From assembly GCA_007922195.1 (NCBI GenBank), contig ML682003.1:4951383-5015382 (forward strand): a stretch of DNA of 64,000 nucleotides, written 5' to 3'. Within the stretch, counting starts at the first letter, position 1; every line of letters begins with the position of its first letter. Source of the DNA: Podocnemis expansa. Lineage: Eukaryota > Chordata > Testudines > Podocnemididae. The position numbers and the translations under genes were made by a program. The notes below the pieces were generated by a model that saw nothing but the letters and a program-made list of their open reading frames with translations, was not told the DNA's origin and did no database searches. Below, one piece after another: positions 22,282-35,151 of this stretch.

Positions 22282-24091
22282 GACATACTGAATGATAGAA
22301 CCATAGAATCATCTCAGCCAAGGTGTTGTCTAACCTGACCTTAAATGTCTCCAGATACGGAGATCCCATCACCTTCCTAGGTAATCCATTCCAATGCTTC
22401 ACCACCCTCCTCAGTGTGAAAGTTTTCTTAATATCCAACCTCAACCTCTCCAGCTGCAACTTGGAACCATTGCTCCTCATTCTGTCCTCTGTTACTGTGG
22501 CCTACAGCCTAGGTCCCTCCTCACGGGAGCATCCCTTCAACTAACTGAAGGTTTCTATCAAATCCTCCCTCAGCCTTCCCTTCTGCAGTCTAAATAAGCC
22601 TAGGTCCTTCAGTGTCTCCTCATAAGTCACGTGCCCCAGCCCCTGATCATTTTCGTTGCCCTCCACTGGACTCTTTCTAATTTGTCCACAACCTTTTTGT
22701 ACTGGGGAGCCCCAAACTGGACACAGTATTCCAGATCTGGCCTCACCAGTGCCAAATAGAGGGGAATAATAACATACTTCGATCTGCCGGCAACACTCCT
22801 ACTGATGCAGCCCAATACGCCATTAGCCTTTTTGGCTACAAGAGCACACTTTTGACTTATATACTGCTTCCCATCAACCATAACCCCAAGGTCCTTTTCT
22901 ACAGTACTGCTGCTTAGCCAATCTTTTCCTAGCTTGTAGCAGTGCATGGGGTTTTTCCATCCTAAGTTCAGGACTTTGCATTTGTCCTTTTTGAATCTCA
23001 CGAGATTTCTTTTGGCCAACTGCTCCAACTTGTCTAGGTCTCCCTGAATTCTGTCCCTGACCTTCAGCGTGTCTACCATTCCCCACAGCTTGGTATCATC
23101 CACGAATTTACTGAGTGTGCAATCTATCCCATCTTCAAGATCATTAATGAAGAAGTTTAACAGAACCAGCCCCAGGACAGACCCCAGGAGCACTCCACTA
23201 GTTACTGGTTGCCAGCTAGACTTTGAGCCTTTGATCCCTACCCACTGAGCCCAGTGATCTGGCCAGCTTTCTATCCATTTTACAGTCCATTCATCCAAAC
23301 TATACTTCCTTAACTTGCTGACAAGAATGCTGTTGGAGACTGTATCAAAAGCTTTGCTAAAGTCGAGGTATATCACATCAAAAGCTATTCCTTCATCCAC
23401 ATATCCCATCATCTCATCATAGAAGGCAATCGGGTTGGTCAGTCATGATTTGTCCTTGGTGAACCCATGCTGATTGTTCCTGACCACCCTGTTTTCCTCC
23501 AAGTGTTTCAGAATGGATTCTTTGAGGACCTGCTCCATGATTTTTCCAAGGATTGAGGTCAGGTTGACTGGTCTGTAGTTCCCTGGATCCTCCTTTCTCC
23601 CTTTTTTGAAGATAAGCACTATATTTGACTTCTTCCAATCCCCCAGGACCTCCCCCATTTGCCACGAGTTTTCATAGATAATGGCTAGCGGCTCCACAAT
23701 CACATTGGTCACCTTCCTCAGCACCCTCACATGCAGTTCATCCAGCCCCATAGACTTGTACACATCTAACTTCTTTAATAGTCCCTAATCTGACCTTCCA
23801 TCACCGTGGGCCACTCTGCTTCTCTCCATTCTGTGTTACCCAGTGTAGCGGGCTGGGAGCTGACCCTGCCTGTGAAGACTGAAGTAAAAAAAGCACTGAG
23901 TACTTAAGCCTTTTCCACATCATTCACCAGAAGGATATCTGCCCCATTCAGTAAGGGACCTACACTATCCCTGATCCTCTTCTTGTTGCTGACATACTTG
24001 TAGAACCCCTTCCTGTTATCCTTCACATCCCCTGCTAGTTTCAACTCCAATTGCCCTTTGGCCTTTCTTATTTTATCTTTTTATTTTTATT
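22282..24091 (-). mobile_element. CR1 LINE, 5'-truncated, in the C2-B3 intron
   Basis: About 1.8 kb, minus strand. Open stretches give CR1 reverse transcriptase: 'VYLDFSKAFDTV' type motifs in 23412-22627, preceded by 'YRPVNLTSILGKIMEQVLKE' in 23763-23443. The 3' UTR and tail lie at 22282-22330. The equivalent introns after C1 and before B4 lack it, so this is a later, private insertion. Confidence 0.92.
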
Positions 24092-24209
24092 TGCTGGTTT
24101 CTGTTTCACTGTTGGGAAGTGGTTCTGGCTGCGTCTCGGATAAAGTGTGTCTATAGGCCCCAGGAATGAACACCTCTAACCCCCCCCTCTTTTCATCCTC
24201 TGATTCCAG

Positions 24210-24492
24210 CTCAAAACTTGGCTCTGGGACAGCAAGCTGCCCAGTCCTCCACACACAACAGCAATGTGGCTGGAAATGCCGTGGATGGAAAATGGAATGG
24301 AGTCTTGGCACAAGGCTCCTGCAGCCACACCGAGGCCAATGCAGAGCCATGGTGGATGGTGGACTTGGGCTCTGAGCATTTTATCTCTGCTGTGATTGTG
24401 AAAAACAGAGAAGACTGCTGTGGTGAGAGACTCAAGGGGGCCCAGATTCGTGTGGGTAACTCCCTGGTGGACCACGGCAAGCAGAACCCCAT
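24210..24492 (+). CDS. F-type lectin gene, exon B3 (domain 3, N-terminal part)
   Basis: A 283-bp exon (ATTCCAG acceptor, GTGAGT donor), same phases as B1 and B2. It is the most diverged B exon: QQAAQSSTHNS at the start, KWNGVLAQGS, EPWWMVDLGSEHFIS. The ligand motifs are kept, namely the CSHTEAN His and NREDCCGERL. Domain 3 should therefore still bind a fucose-like ligand if its second half is present. Its partner exon is not found in the 22 kb that follow; see the gap at 46001-46010. Confidence 0.92.
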
Positions 24493-25488
24493 GTGAGTTG
24501 CTTTTCCACTGTCTGGAGTGAGAACACTCCTCCCAGGTCAGACAGAGGGGTCTCTTTTACAGCCTTGCAAGGGTCGTGCCTTCCCTTCACAGCTGCCTGG
24601 AGCTGGGACCTCTATGCTGGCAGCGCTCTTAGCTCCTACATGGGTAGGAAGAACATGTGATTGGGCACTGGGACCTCTTCTGGGCAATGCAGAATAGGGT
24701 CAGTCTCTCCAGGCCCTGTCCTGTTCTCTCTGTCTCCCGGCAGCTCCTGCCCCTGTAGAATCATCATATCCAAAGCAACATAAACAATTTTTTTTGAGTT
24801 CAATGGATTTCTCAGGTCAGACATGAGCTTTCTGATATCCTCTTTTAATCTCCTGCTGGAGAACCTCACCCAGTGTTCCATTCACCCCTCAGAGATGCAT
24901 AGGGACGTAGGGCAGGGAGGGTTCTCAAGAGGACATCTCCTGTATCCCCTTTCCCCCACCCCTCCCAGCCTGAGACAGGACCTCTAATACCTAGACCAAC
25001 CCTGTATGGGTGGTGTTAGTAACCTCTTCTTAAAGCCTCCAGTGATGGGGACCCCACAACCTCCCTTGGTAACCTAATATCCATATGGTGACAAAGCTTT
25101 TCCTGATGTCTAACCTAAATCTTCCTCATTCCAAACTAAGGAGATTACTTCCTTTCCTACTGTCAGTGAATATTAAAATCAACTGATCACTTTCTCTTTC
25201 TAGCCCTGTCGTCTGTTGGTTACTCCCTCCTGTGGCAGCACTTACTAACCACCAAGTATTTAATTGTCATTGTGGCCTTGCCTCTGTCCTCTGGAGGCTT
25301 TCTGGGAATTGAAAGAAGTTTGAATTTAGATCAGGGCTTCTAGCCATCAGAGAAGTGAAGTTTTGGAACAGCCTTCCAAGCAGAGTAGTGGGGGTGAAAA
25401 ACCTAGCTGGCTTCAAGACAGAGCTTGATCAGTGTATAGAGGGAATGCCAATTTGTCAGTTAAATGAACTTGGACTCCTAATGGTAAC
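24493..25488 (+). repeat. duplicated intron block gamma, left part
   Basis: The beginning of the B3-C3 intron, paralogous to the starts of blocks alpha and beta. It stops in the sequence corresponding to 'cctaatgataaatatgtct' of block alpha. The remainder resumes at about 44089, after the 18.6-kb insertion. Confidence 0.85.
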
Positions 25489-26339
25489 TGTAATGATCTG
25501 GAGTGTTGATTGCAGACCATGCTTTGAATGAGTGAGGAATAGAGCTTCAATGACACAGACAGGAGTGATTGCCAGCTGTTAGATCCCCTGTTGGGCACAG
25601 CTCCCTGTTCACACACAGTCCCATGCTGGGGAGTGTCTCTAAGGTCACAGTCTACTGCAGGCCTATGGCTACATCTTCCCTTCTAAGGAAATCAAGCTTG
25701 TTTTCCTGTGTATCTAAGAGTTGTCTGATGATGCATGCACTAATATCTAATAACACGCAAGAGTATCTAATAACAAATGCATAATCCCAGTCCATAAACC
25801 CAGCATCTGAACTACCTAGAGAGGAGAGGTTACGAATACATCATTCTCAAGTGAGTCTTTACCACCTGCTTCCCTCACATATCCTAGCAAGTCTCTGCGG
25901 CTATGTCTACACTGAAGGACTGTGTTAAGTTGACTTAACAAGGTCGATTTAACAGTTATGTCATCTTAACAAAGCCTCCAATGTAGATGACTCTATCTAC
26001 AACACGTTAAGTCAACTTCAATGGCAGGAGTTATTAAGTTGACTTAAGCAAGCACGTAAGTCAACTCAAAAAATTGCAAATGTAGCCCTGGCTTTCCTTA
26101 AGTCAACTTAAGGAGCGTTAAGTCGATCTAAGGCTCTACTATGAGTCTTTTTGGATGTCTGATCACTCAGTTAGATCTTCTCAGTACCAGTCCTTCATTC
26201 AAGTCTGAGCTCTCTCATTCTTTGTGTTTCTTCACCACGTGCTAATATTGGATGAGGCAGAGGAGATATGCCAGAATCCACCTCATCTTCCAGTGTTGAA
26301 ACTCTTTGGGATAAGTCATAGATCCTGTTGATTACACTG
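25489..26339 (-). repeat. probable 3' LTR of the minus-strand gypsy element
   Basis: The first about 115 bases of similarity are shared with 43944-44057. The region contains a private palindromic MITE from 25899 and is then interrupted by CR1. Exact LTR ends could not be fixed. Confidence 0.5.
25899..26150. mobile_element. foldback MITE, GGCTATGTCTACACT family, 'ttaagtcaactt' type
   Basis: It begins GGCTATGTCTACACT. The interior is built from repeated near-palindromes of the kind 'gttaagtcgacttaac'. The right end is degraded. Confidence 0.6.
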
Positions 26340-27245
26340 AAATCATAGAGTCATAGAAACTGGAAGGGACCATTAGAGGTCATTGAGCCCAGAACTCATG
26401 ACAGTACCAAGGACCCTCTTAATACACCCTTGACAGGTGCTTGTCTAACTTGCTGTTAAACACTTTCAATGATAGAGTTTCCACAACCTGACTAGGCAAC
26501 TTATTCCCATGGTTAATCACCCTGGCAGTTAGGAATTTTTTCCTAAAGCCCCACATAAATCTCCCTTGCTGTAATTTAAGTCCATTGCTTCTCCTATCAT
26601 CAGCAGTTGAGAACAATTTTTCTCCCTCCTCCTCATGACAACAATTAAGGTACTGGAAAACTGTTATCAAGTCCCCTCTCAGTATCCTCTTTTCCAGACT
26701 AAACAAACCCAGCTCTTTCAATTTTCCCTCATAAATCAAGTGTTCCAGACATCTAATCTGCCATGCTTCACTTCTCTGGACTTTCTCCAATTTGTCCACA
26801 TCTTTCCAGAAATGAGGAGCCCAGAACTGGACACAATACTCCAGTTGAGGCCTAAACAGGGTAGAGTAGAGCAGAAGAATTACTTCTCATGTCTTTCTTA
26901 CAATACCCCTGTTAATACATCCCACAGTGCTGTTTCCTGTTTTTGCAACGGGTTTACACGGTTGACTCATATTTAGCTTGTGGTCCACTATGACACCTAG
27001 ATCTCTTTCCACAGTATTCCTTCCTAGGCAGTCATTGCCCATTTTGTATGCCTGCTGTGGACTGTTCTTTCCGAAGTGAAGTCCTTCCATTTGTCTTTAC
27101 TCAGTTTCATTCTGTTTACCTCAGGTCATTTCAAGAATTTGTCCAAATCATTTTGAATTGTGATCCTATCCTTCAAAGTACCTGCAACCTCTCCCAGCTT
27201 GGTATCATCAGCAAAAGAGTACTCTCTATGCCATCTTCTGTGTCC
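26340..27245 (-). mobile_element. CR1 LINE, 5'-truncated
   Basis: Antisense CR1 of the subfamily also seen at 9600-9960. The minus strand reads 'FSLEKRILRGDLITVFQYL'; the tail lies near 26340. It sits in the gypsy 3' region. Confidence 0.85.
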
Positions 27246-27509
27246 CGTTTGTCTGTCTAGACCACATAAGACCATGGATGCAGTTATTTTTTAATGGTAC
27301 CTCTTTGGCCCCAAGTATTTGAGGTGTGAAGCCACTCCATTACCTGGGTTAAGGGATGGAAGATCACAAGCCCCTCTGTCAAAATAATATTTCTTCTTCC
27401 ACTTCTAATTTTCTTTCATCTTCTAAATGGTGCATTGTTCTGAGATCACAGCAAGTTATCAGTAATAGGTAAATTAGATCTGATCCTTCTTCCTCCTAAC
27501 AGAAGAACT

Positions 27510-28290
27510 GGAGAAAAGCCATTCTCCAGGGGCATACTTCAGTAGACCAGCAGTGCTCTATACAGATCACCCGCACTTTCAAAAGTCTGTTTCATCAGGT
27601 TCTTTACTGTCTGTATAGACCTTTCCATCAGTCCATTTGATTGGGGGTAATTTGGCCTGGAGGTTTTGTGATGAAAATCCCAATCCGAGGCAAATTGCCT
27701 AAATTCTGCACTTGAAAACTGAGTTCCATTGTTGCTGAAGGCCTCACCAGGAATTCCGTGTCTGGAGAATTCCTTTTATCCCAGTGATCACTGAATTATA
27801 TTAGTACTGTGCAGTGTGCAAATTTCTGGATATAGAGAATAATAATCAGTTACTATTAAGTAATCCTTTGAATGCCAGGTAAATAAATTCATACCTACCT
27901 TCTCATAAGGCCTCTGTGGAACAGGGTGGGGTCTCAGTTTCTCTGCCTGTTGGCATGGCCTCTATTTCAAGCATGAAAAGCAGTTTCTTACCACGTTGGT
28001 GATGTCGTGATTGATCTGTGGCCAATATAGCCACTCTTACTCTCATTCTTTGTACTTCTCAATTCCCAAGTGACCTTCATGGATCTTCTGTAGCATTTCT
28101 TTTTGGAGGCTCTATGGACTTATGACCTTACCACGCTCGAAAATCACCCCATCTACCACAGTCAGTTCATGCCTGCAGTTTCAATGGCCTTTTATAGTTA
28201 GAGAGCAACTGCTTGTTATTTCAAACCACTCTATAATTATCACTTCTTTTTAGGATTCCCAAAGATTCATCTTTCTCCTTCCTTTCTCTT
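27510..28290 (-). pseudogene. gypsy integrase remnant
   Basis: Minus-strand reading with several stops. It shows an HHCC-type segment (HEGHLGIEK ... NCFSCLK) near 28110-27980 and the core-domain stretch NNGTQFSSAEFRQFA. PQSNGLMERSIQTVK follows, the hallmark of Ty3/gypsy integrases. Frameshifts and stops make it non-functional. Confidence 0.85.
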
Positions 28291-28292
28291 AC

Positions 28293-28625
28293 TTGTTGCA
28301 AAAACAATGAGAGTCCTGTGGCACCTTAAATATTAACAGATTTCTTTGTGCATAAGCATTTGTGGATTCCAACGCATTTCATCCAATACAAGCTGTAGCA
28401 GTGTCCTATTACTGTAGCTATGGGAATTAATCTTATGATCATGTCTGCGTAGGCTTGCATCTCTGTCTCCGGTGTCTTCTTGGGTGCCATAGCTGGTACT
28501 GCTCTGGAAAGCTGTGAACATAAACTTATCAGGCATATAGGTCACCATTCACACTATATTTCTGTAACTTTATCATTATTCTTTGAATCCTTAAGGTACA
28601 GTTGTTTAACAATTTGCTAAATCAT
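28293..28625. other. MITE arm plus short unassigned stretch
   Basis: 'gagagtcctgtggcacctt' at 28308-28327 is an arm of the palindromic MITE family. The remainder to 28625 is unassigned. Confidence 0.5.
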
Positions 28626-31600
28626 ATAATCATATACTCATATGGTTGGAAGGGACCTCATGAGGTTATCTAGTCCAAACCCCTGCTAAAAGCAGGACAA
28701 CACCCACTAAATCATCCCAGCCAGGGTTTTGTCTAACTGGGCCTTAAATGTTTCAAAAGATGGAGATTCCATCACATCCTTAGGTAACTTATTCCAATGC
28801 TTCACCGCCTTCCAAATTTCCAACCTCGACCACCCCAGCTGCAACTTGAGACCATTGCTCCTTGTTCTGTCCTCTGTTACTACAGAGAACAGCCTATCTC
28901 CCTCTTCTTTGGAGCACCCCTTCAACTAGTTGAAGGTTGCTATCAAATCCACCCAAAATCTTCTCTTCTGCAGGCTGAATAAACCAAGTTCCTTCAGTCT
29001 CTCTTCATAAGTCATGTGCCTCAACCCCCTAATCATTTTCATTGCCCTCCGCTGGAATCTTTTGTCAACATCTTTCCTGTAGTGGGAAGCCCAAAACTGG
29101 ACACAGTGTTACAGATGTGGCCCCCCCAGCGCTGAATAGAGGGGAATAATCGCATCCCTCAATGTGCTGGTGTAACCTGCTAGGGTGGGCTCAAATTCAT
29201 TCAATTGCCCCTCTCCAGTGCCTCACAGAGAAAACCCCTGATGAAAGCAACTGGAGAGCCAGGATCCAGTTGTTAAAAGGACTCACTGCGAAGACTGCTC
29301 AGAGTTTCCATCCACATTAAACTATTACTCAACAGAAACGTAACAATGAACTTTATTAACTAACTAAACACACCTTATCCTAAAGAACCATAATACATTT
29401 AAACAAAACAGTAAGAAACCCAAGAGTCCCAAAGTTCAGGTGGAGTCACCCTTATCTCAGTTCCAGTCTTTTAAGTCCTTGGGGCTTGAATGCAGAACGA
29501 AAGCAATCCTCATCCTCTCTAGCTGCAGGAGTCTTCAGGCAGATGCCATGCAGTCCTTTCCTCCTCCTGTGCAGCCAGCACCATGCAATCAGGTCACTGG
29601 CCATCCAGCTCTCAGTTCCACTGCAGACAACTCCCCTGCAAAGCAGTCGAAAGCTGGGAGAAAACATCCTGCAGTCCACTCCTGCTCAGCTCCTTTCACT
29701 GAGTCCCTTAGCCAATGTCCTCTGCAGCTCTCTGTTTGCTCCTCTCCAGGCTTCTCTTCTCAGGCTTCTCCCTGGGTATGCACTTCCAGCTCAACAATAA
29801 AACTTGTGGAGCATGCTCAGTGTGCTCCCACACCCTGTTACCAGAAGTTTCTGGTTTCTGGGCTGCAAAATCTGCCCAGCAACGTAACCCAGCCATAAGG
29901 GTCCCTAAAAGAGATTGCACCTATTTAGGCACATGGGTTACACTGGCAGCACTCCTACTGATGCAGCCCAATGTACCATTGGCCTTTTTGACAACAAGAG
30001 CACACAGTTGACTCACATCCAGCTTCCCATCCACCATAACCCCCAGGTCCTCTTCGACAGAGCTGCTACTTAGCCTTGCAGTTCCCAGCCTGTAGCAGTA
30101 CATGGGATTTTTCCATCCTCAGGGCAGGACTTTGCACTTGTCCTTCTTGAACCTCAGGAGATTCTGTATGGCCCAAAGCTCCTATTCATCTAGATCTTCC
30201 TGAATCTTATCCCTGCCCTCCAGCGTGTCTACCATTCCCCCCAGCTTGGTGTCATCTGTAAACTTACTGAGCGTGCAATCTATTCCATCATCCAGATCAT
30301 TAAGGAAGATGTTGAACAGAACCGGCCTCAGGACTGACCCCTTGGGCACTACTCTTATTACTGGCTGCCAACTACACATTGAGCCATTGATTCCTACTCG
30401 CTGAGTCCAATGATCTAGCCAGCTTTCTATCCACCTTATGGTCCGTCCATCCAAACAATACTTCCTTAACTTGCTGACAAGAATGCTGTGGGAAACCATA
30501 TCAAAAGCTTTGCTGAAGTCGAGGTATATCACATCAATGGCTACTCCTGCATCCACAAATCCAGTTGTCTCATCATAGAAGGCAATCAGGTTGGTCAGGC
30601 ATGATTTACACTTGGTGAATCCATGCTGACTGCTCCTGATCACTCTATTTTCCTCCAAGTGTTTCAGAATGGATTCTCTGAGGACCTGCTCTATGATTTT
30701 TCCAAGGATTGAGGTGAGACTGACTGGTCTGTAGTTCCCCGGGTCCTCCTTTTTCTCTTTCTTGAAGATAGGCACTATATTTGCCTTTTTCCCACCATCC
30801 GGGACCTCCGCCATTTGACAAGAGTTTTCAAAGATAATGGCTAGTTGCTCTGCAATCACATGGGCCAACTCCCTCAACACCCTCAGATGCAGTTCATCCA
30901 GCCCCATAGACTTGCACACCTCCAACTTCTGTCAGTAATCTCTAACCTGACCTTTCATCACTGTGGGCTGCTCTCCTTTTCTCCCTTCTGGGCTACCCAG
31001 TGTAGTAGCCTGGGAGCTGACCCTACCTGTGAAGACTGAAGTAAAAAAAGCACTGAGTACTTCAGCCCCTTCTGCATCATCCACCACAAGGATACCTGCC
31101 CCATTCAGTAAGGGACCTACACCATCCCTGATCCTCTTCTTGTTACTGACATACTGGTAGAACCTCTTCCTGTTACCCTTCACGCCCCTTTCTAGCTGCA
31201 ACTCCAATTGCTCTTTGTCCTTTCTGATTTTATCCCTGCAAGCCCGAGCAACATCTTTATACTCCTCCCTAGTGATTTATCCAAGGTTCCACTTCTTGTA
31301 AGCTTCCCTTTTCTGTTTCAGATCACTGTAGAATCCTCTGCTAAGCCACGCTGTATGCCTCTCAAATTTGCTATTCCTTCTACACATCAGAATGGTATCT
31401 TCCTGTGCCCTTAGTAGGATTTCTTTAAAATAAAGCAAGATTTCTTGGACTCTTTTCCCCTTCAGATTAGCCTCCCAAGGGATCCTGCCCATAAGTTTCC
31501 TCAGGAAGCCAAAGTCTGTTTTTCTGAAGTCCAGGGTCTGTGTTCTGCTTCTTTCCTTTTTTTCTTTGATCATGGTCACTGCTGTCCAGGTAGTTGTTCA

Positions 31601-32310
31601 CTTCTATTTCCCCTATCAGTTCTTCTCTGTTTCTGAGCAGAAGGTTGGGAAGAGCAAGACCTCTACTTGGTTCCTCGAGCATTTATACCAAGAAGTTGTC
31701 CTCAGCACTCTCCAAAAACTTTCTAGATTGTCTGTGCACTGCTGTATTGCCCTCCCAGCAGATGTCAGGGTAACTGAAATCTCCCATGAGAATCAGAGTG
31801 TTTGATTTGGAAACTTCTGCTAGTTATCCATAGAAAGGCTCATTCACCTCCTCCTTCTGATCTGGTGGTCTATTGCACACACCCACCATGACATCACCCT
31901 TGTTGCACTTTCCTCTAAACTGGACCCAGAAACCTACAACCCGCTTGTCTCCAGCTTCATAGTGGAGCTCTGAGTAGTCATATGGCTCTTTTACATATAG
32001 TGCCTTCACCTCTTCTTCCCTGCCTGTCCTCCCTGAACAATTTATACCCATCCATGGCAGAGCTCCAGTCATGCAAGCTATCCCACCATGTCTCTGTTAT
32101 TCCAATTTCATCATAGTTTCTTGTCTGTGCCAGTACTACCAATTCTTCCTGCTTGTTTTCCAGGCTCCTTGCATCTGTGTACAGGAACCTAAGATACGGG
32201 CTGATTGCCCTACTTTCCCTTGCCAATTGTATCTCCTGTTGCATCTTTCTCCTTGGATTTTTTTTCCTGGTGTCTTCCTTCCCTACTCACCTCAGGGATT
32301 AGGTCTTCAT
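28626..32310 (-). mobile_element. long CR1 LINE copy, nearly complete ORF2 region
   Basis: The longest CR1 here. On the minus strand the endonuclease region (TDARSLENKQEEL, GITETWWD) lies at 32244-31980, linker sequence to about 30930, RT (YRPVSLTSILGKIIEQVL, IYLDFSKAFDMV, FLNDLDDGIDCTLSKFTDDT) at 30925-30182, and the 3' end at 28626. Frameshifts separate the pieces. A solo LTR at 29171-29942 interrupts it. It inserted into gypsy pol between RNase H and integrase. Confidence 0.92.
29171..29942 (-). mobile_element. solo LTR (772 bp) inserted in CR1
   Basis: It starts TGTAACCTGC and ends GGGTTACA. It is flanked by the 4-bp duplication CTGG (29167-29170 and 29943-29946). Other CR1 copies read straight through this point. 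A minus-strand AATAAA lies near 29350. The TGTAAC/GTTACA termini resemble those of the gypsy LTRs at 48118 and 55293. Confidence 0.8.
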
Positions 32311-32599
32311 TAGGACATGCAAGATATTGCTTTGATTCCCCATCCCCCCGTTCTGATTAGTCTCTTTTTTATCCCTGATGTTACAGCCCCAGCTCCCCCG
32401 CCAGTTCCCTCCCTTCCCCCAGGTCTCCCTCATTGTGACTTAGCTGTGGCCTTTGGTCAACTTCCCCTTTGAAACCTAGTTTAAAGCCCTCCTCACTAGG
32501 TTAGCCAGTCTGCGTCAAAATATGCTCTTCCCCCTTCTTGAACGGTGGAGTCCATCTCAGCCTAGGAGCCCTTCTCCCTGGAACAGCACCCCATAGTCT

Positions 32600-33570
32600 A
32601 GGAAGCCAAAGCCCTCCTGGTAAATAATGCAATCAAGGGTGTGTGATCTGTTTCAGCTTCCACTGTCTATCCATAAATATACTGACCAAATCTCTCACAG
32701 GCAAAAAAGATTCTTAAAAGCACCTTCTCAAATTGTTGATATCTAGGCTCTGCATCAGTCAGTGATTTGGAGGCATATGCCAGGGTTGCCAGCAATCCTC
32801 ATGGTTTTGTAAAATCACTGCACCCAACCCAGACTATGATGCAGCCACTGAAATCTTAATAGTCCTCTCTGGAGCATAAAATTTCAATACTGGTTCTTGT
32901 ATCAAGTGTAGTTTTAGACCTTCCCATGATTCCTGCTGTGCAGTATCCCAGCACCATTCCTTTTTGTTCTCCAGGAGTTATCTCAATGGTGCTGCCTTGT
33001 CAGAAAGACTGGGTATGACTTTTCCAAGATAGTTAACCACTCCCAGGAACTGTTGGACATCTTTCTTTGACTGGGGACATGGCATCATTTCAATGGCTGA
33101 AATCTTCCTCTTACCAGGTTTTACACCTTCATGGGAAACAACATCCCCTATAAAAGTCAGTTCTCTAACTCCTAACATACGTTTGTGCTTATTTAGTGAG
33201 AGGTTTGCAGCTCTAGTTGCATCTAACACTTGCCAAAGCCAATAATCATGCTCCTCTTTTGTAGAGCTCCAAATGATGATGTCATCCATGGAGGTGTCCA
33301 CACCACTACTGTGTCTGTAGATCATGTGTATGGTTTTGTGATATACCTCAGGTGCTGAAACTATACCAAAGGGTTGAGCAAAGGAGTATTAAGTGTGCAT
33401 AATTTTGAGCTTTCCTCTGTTAATTTTAGCTGCCAAAATCCTGAGGCTGCATCAAATTTACTGAAATATGGAGCATTTACAAACTGAGCCATAATCTCTT
33501 CTCTAGTAAGTAGTTTGAAATGTTCTGTTTGTATAGCTCTGTTAAGGTCTCTGGGGTCTAAGCACACACA
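32600..33570 (-). pseudogene. gypsy reverse transcriptase and RNase H remnant
   Basis: Minus strand. LDPRDLNRAIQTEHF and FSKFDAASGFWQLKL (33567-33361) are RT motifs. DTSMDDIIIWSSTKEEHD follows, with MDDI at the catalytic YVDD-type box, then HEGVKPGKRKISAIEMMPCP and FLGVVNYLGKVIP (33325-32978). RNase H-like sequence continues to about 32600. Stops and frameshifts are present. Confidence 0.88.
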
Positions 33571-33699
33571 TAGCTGTTCAAGTGCTTTTTTCTACTATAA
33601 CTAGGGAGCTCACTTATTCTTTTGGCTCTTCTTTTTGTATTAAATGCATTGTTCCATCCTTTCAAGCTCAGCCTTGAGTTTATCAGAGTGCAAATGACA

Positions 33700-34360
33700 C
33701 CTCTCTGCAGGGATGAATAACTGGAGGGACCTGCTTGTCTATGAGGATTGTATGTTGACCCTGCAAGCAACCCAATCCCTGAAACAGGTCCCAATGTTCC
33801 TGAAAGAGGGCCCTGTAGCCAAATGCAACACTATCATGTAGTGAGAGCACCTTTTTACCAGATTGAGTTTCTCACATGCAGCCAGGCCCCAAATTGGTGT
33901 CACCTCCTGTGGCACTACAATGAAAGGCAGTGAGTATATGCCGTTTTTATGGTTAACACTAGCGAAGCAGCATCCTTGCACGAGTATATTTGTTCCAGAA
34001 TACCCAGTTACTTTTATGTTTGTTGGCCCCAGCTCAGCTCTTATTCTCAGTCTCTTGTAATCTCACGCAGACAGAATATTAAACTGAGCTCCTCTGCCTA
34101 GTTTCAGTGGAATGACTGTCCATTCACTGTCAGAGGCAGTATCCAGTCCCTCTCATCAGGCTTGCTTGATCCCAGTACATCTACAAAGAACTCTGGAACT
34201 TAAATGCACTTTATTTTTCTGCCTTTGGGATTTGCAGCAGTTTCCCACAGTTATGACAGTTTCCCATAGGAAAACCACTGTTTGGGACCATGCTGTGATC
34301 CACACTTGCCACAGGACCTTCTGGACTCAATCTTCCTGATAGCGAGGATTGGTTCCACAC
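33700..34360 (-). pseudogene. gypsy protease/linker remnant
   Basis: Minus-strand reading frames between gag and RT, with 'VTGYSGTNILVQGCCF' and 'SLPFIVVPQEVTPIWGLAACEKL' type stretches typical of the region after the gypsy aspartic protease. The DTG active site itself is degraded. Confidence 0.6.
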
Positions 34361-34371
34361 TGTGATTTGAG

Positions 34372-35151
34372 CAAAACAAACAAGGAGTCCTGTGGCATTT
34401 TTAAAGACTAACTAATTTATTTATCACAAGAGTTTTCATAGGAGAAAATCCTACTTCATCAGAAGCTTTGAACATGGAGAACTTATGGTTTTTAGGGTAT
34501 GTCTACACTTACAATTTAATTTGAATTAATGGAGATTACTTCAAACTAAATTAATGCATGGCTACACTGGCTTTCATTAATTCAAACTAAGAAATTCCTT
34601 AGTTTGAATTACTGAAAGCTTACCTTGAAGTTATAAAAGCTTGGTTAACTTCAAAGTAAGGGTTAATTTGAATTTATTAGTTGAAATTAACCCAGTTTAA
34701 CCATGTTAATTTGAACTAACCATTAGTTTGAATTTACACCTTCTTCCTCCCAGGTTGCCTTCATCTTTCTATATATTGGGCGGGAGCATGGTCCTTCTTG
34801 GGGGCCCTCTTGGCATACCTCCCATGGTGCCTCTCTCCTACTTCAAACTAGCAAGTCCTGTCCATGGACATGCTAGTTTGAATTGGTTTTCCTAGTGAGG
34901 CCATGTTAGTTCAAATTAACTTAGCTTGAACTAATCATTATTAGTTTGAATTAATTAGTTTGAATTATGTTAATTCAAACTAGCCTTCTAAGTGTCAGCA
35001 TAGACTTTACAGATGGTGAACTTACAGAACTTACAGTCTTCAAAGTGTCTGATGAAGCAGGATTTTCTCCCACAAAATCTCATGTCATAAATAAATTTCT
35101 TAGTCTTTCAAAGTGCCCTTGTTTGTTTTGCTGGCTGCCTGTTTGGAAATG
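34372..35151. mobile_element. large palindromic MITE with a second MITE nested in its centre
   Basis: Arms of about 105 bp (34372-34475 and 35036-35140) are inverted copies of the 'ggagtcctgtggca...cctacttcatcag' family. The flanks share GTGATTTGAG (34362-34371 and 35152-35161), a 10-bp duplication. The centre is occupied by a foldback MITE of a different family. Confidence 0.8.
34495..35006. mobile_element. foldback MITE, GGCTATGTCTACACT family, 'ttcaaactaa' type
   Basis: The left end is GGGTATGTCTACACTTAC. The right end 'gtgtcagcatagac' is its diverged inverted copy. The interior repeats 'aattcaaactaa' and 'ttagtttgaatt' many times in both orientations. Confidence 0.75.

Noticed and set aside
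22627..23412. Reverse transcriptase-like frames as host genes
   Set aside because: They are CR1 LINE coding remnants with the CR1 3' UTR and tail, present in many copies in the window.
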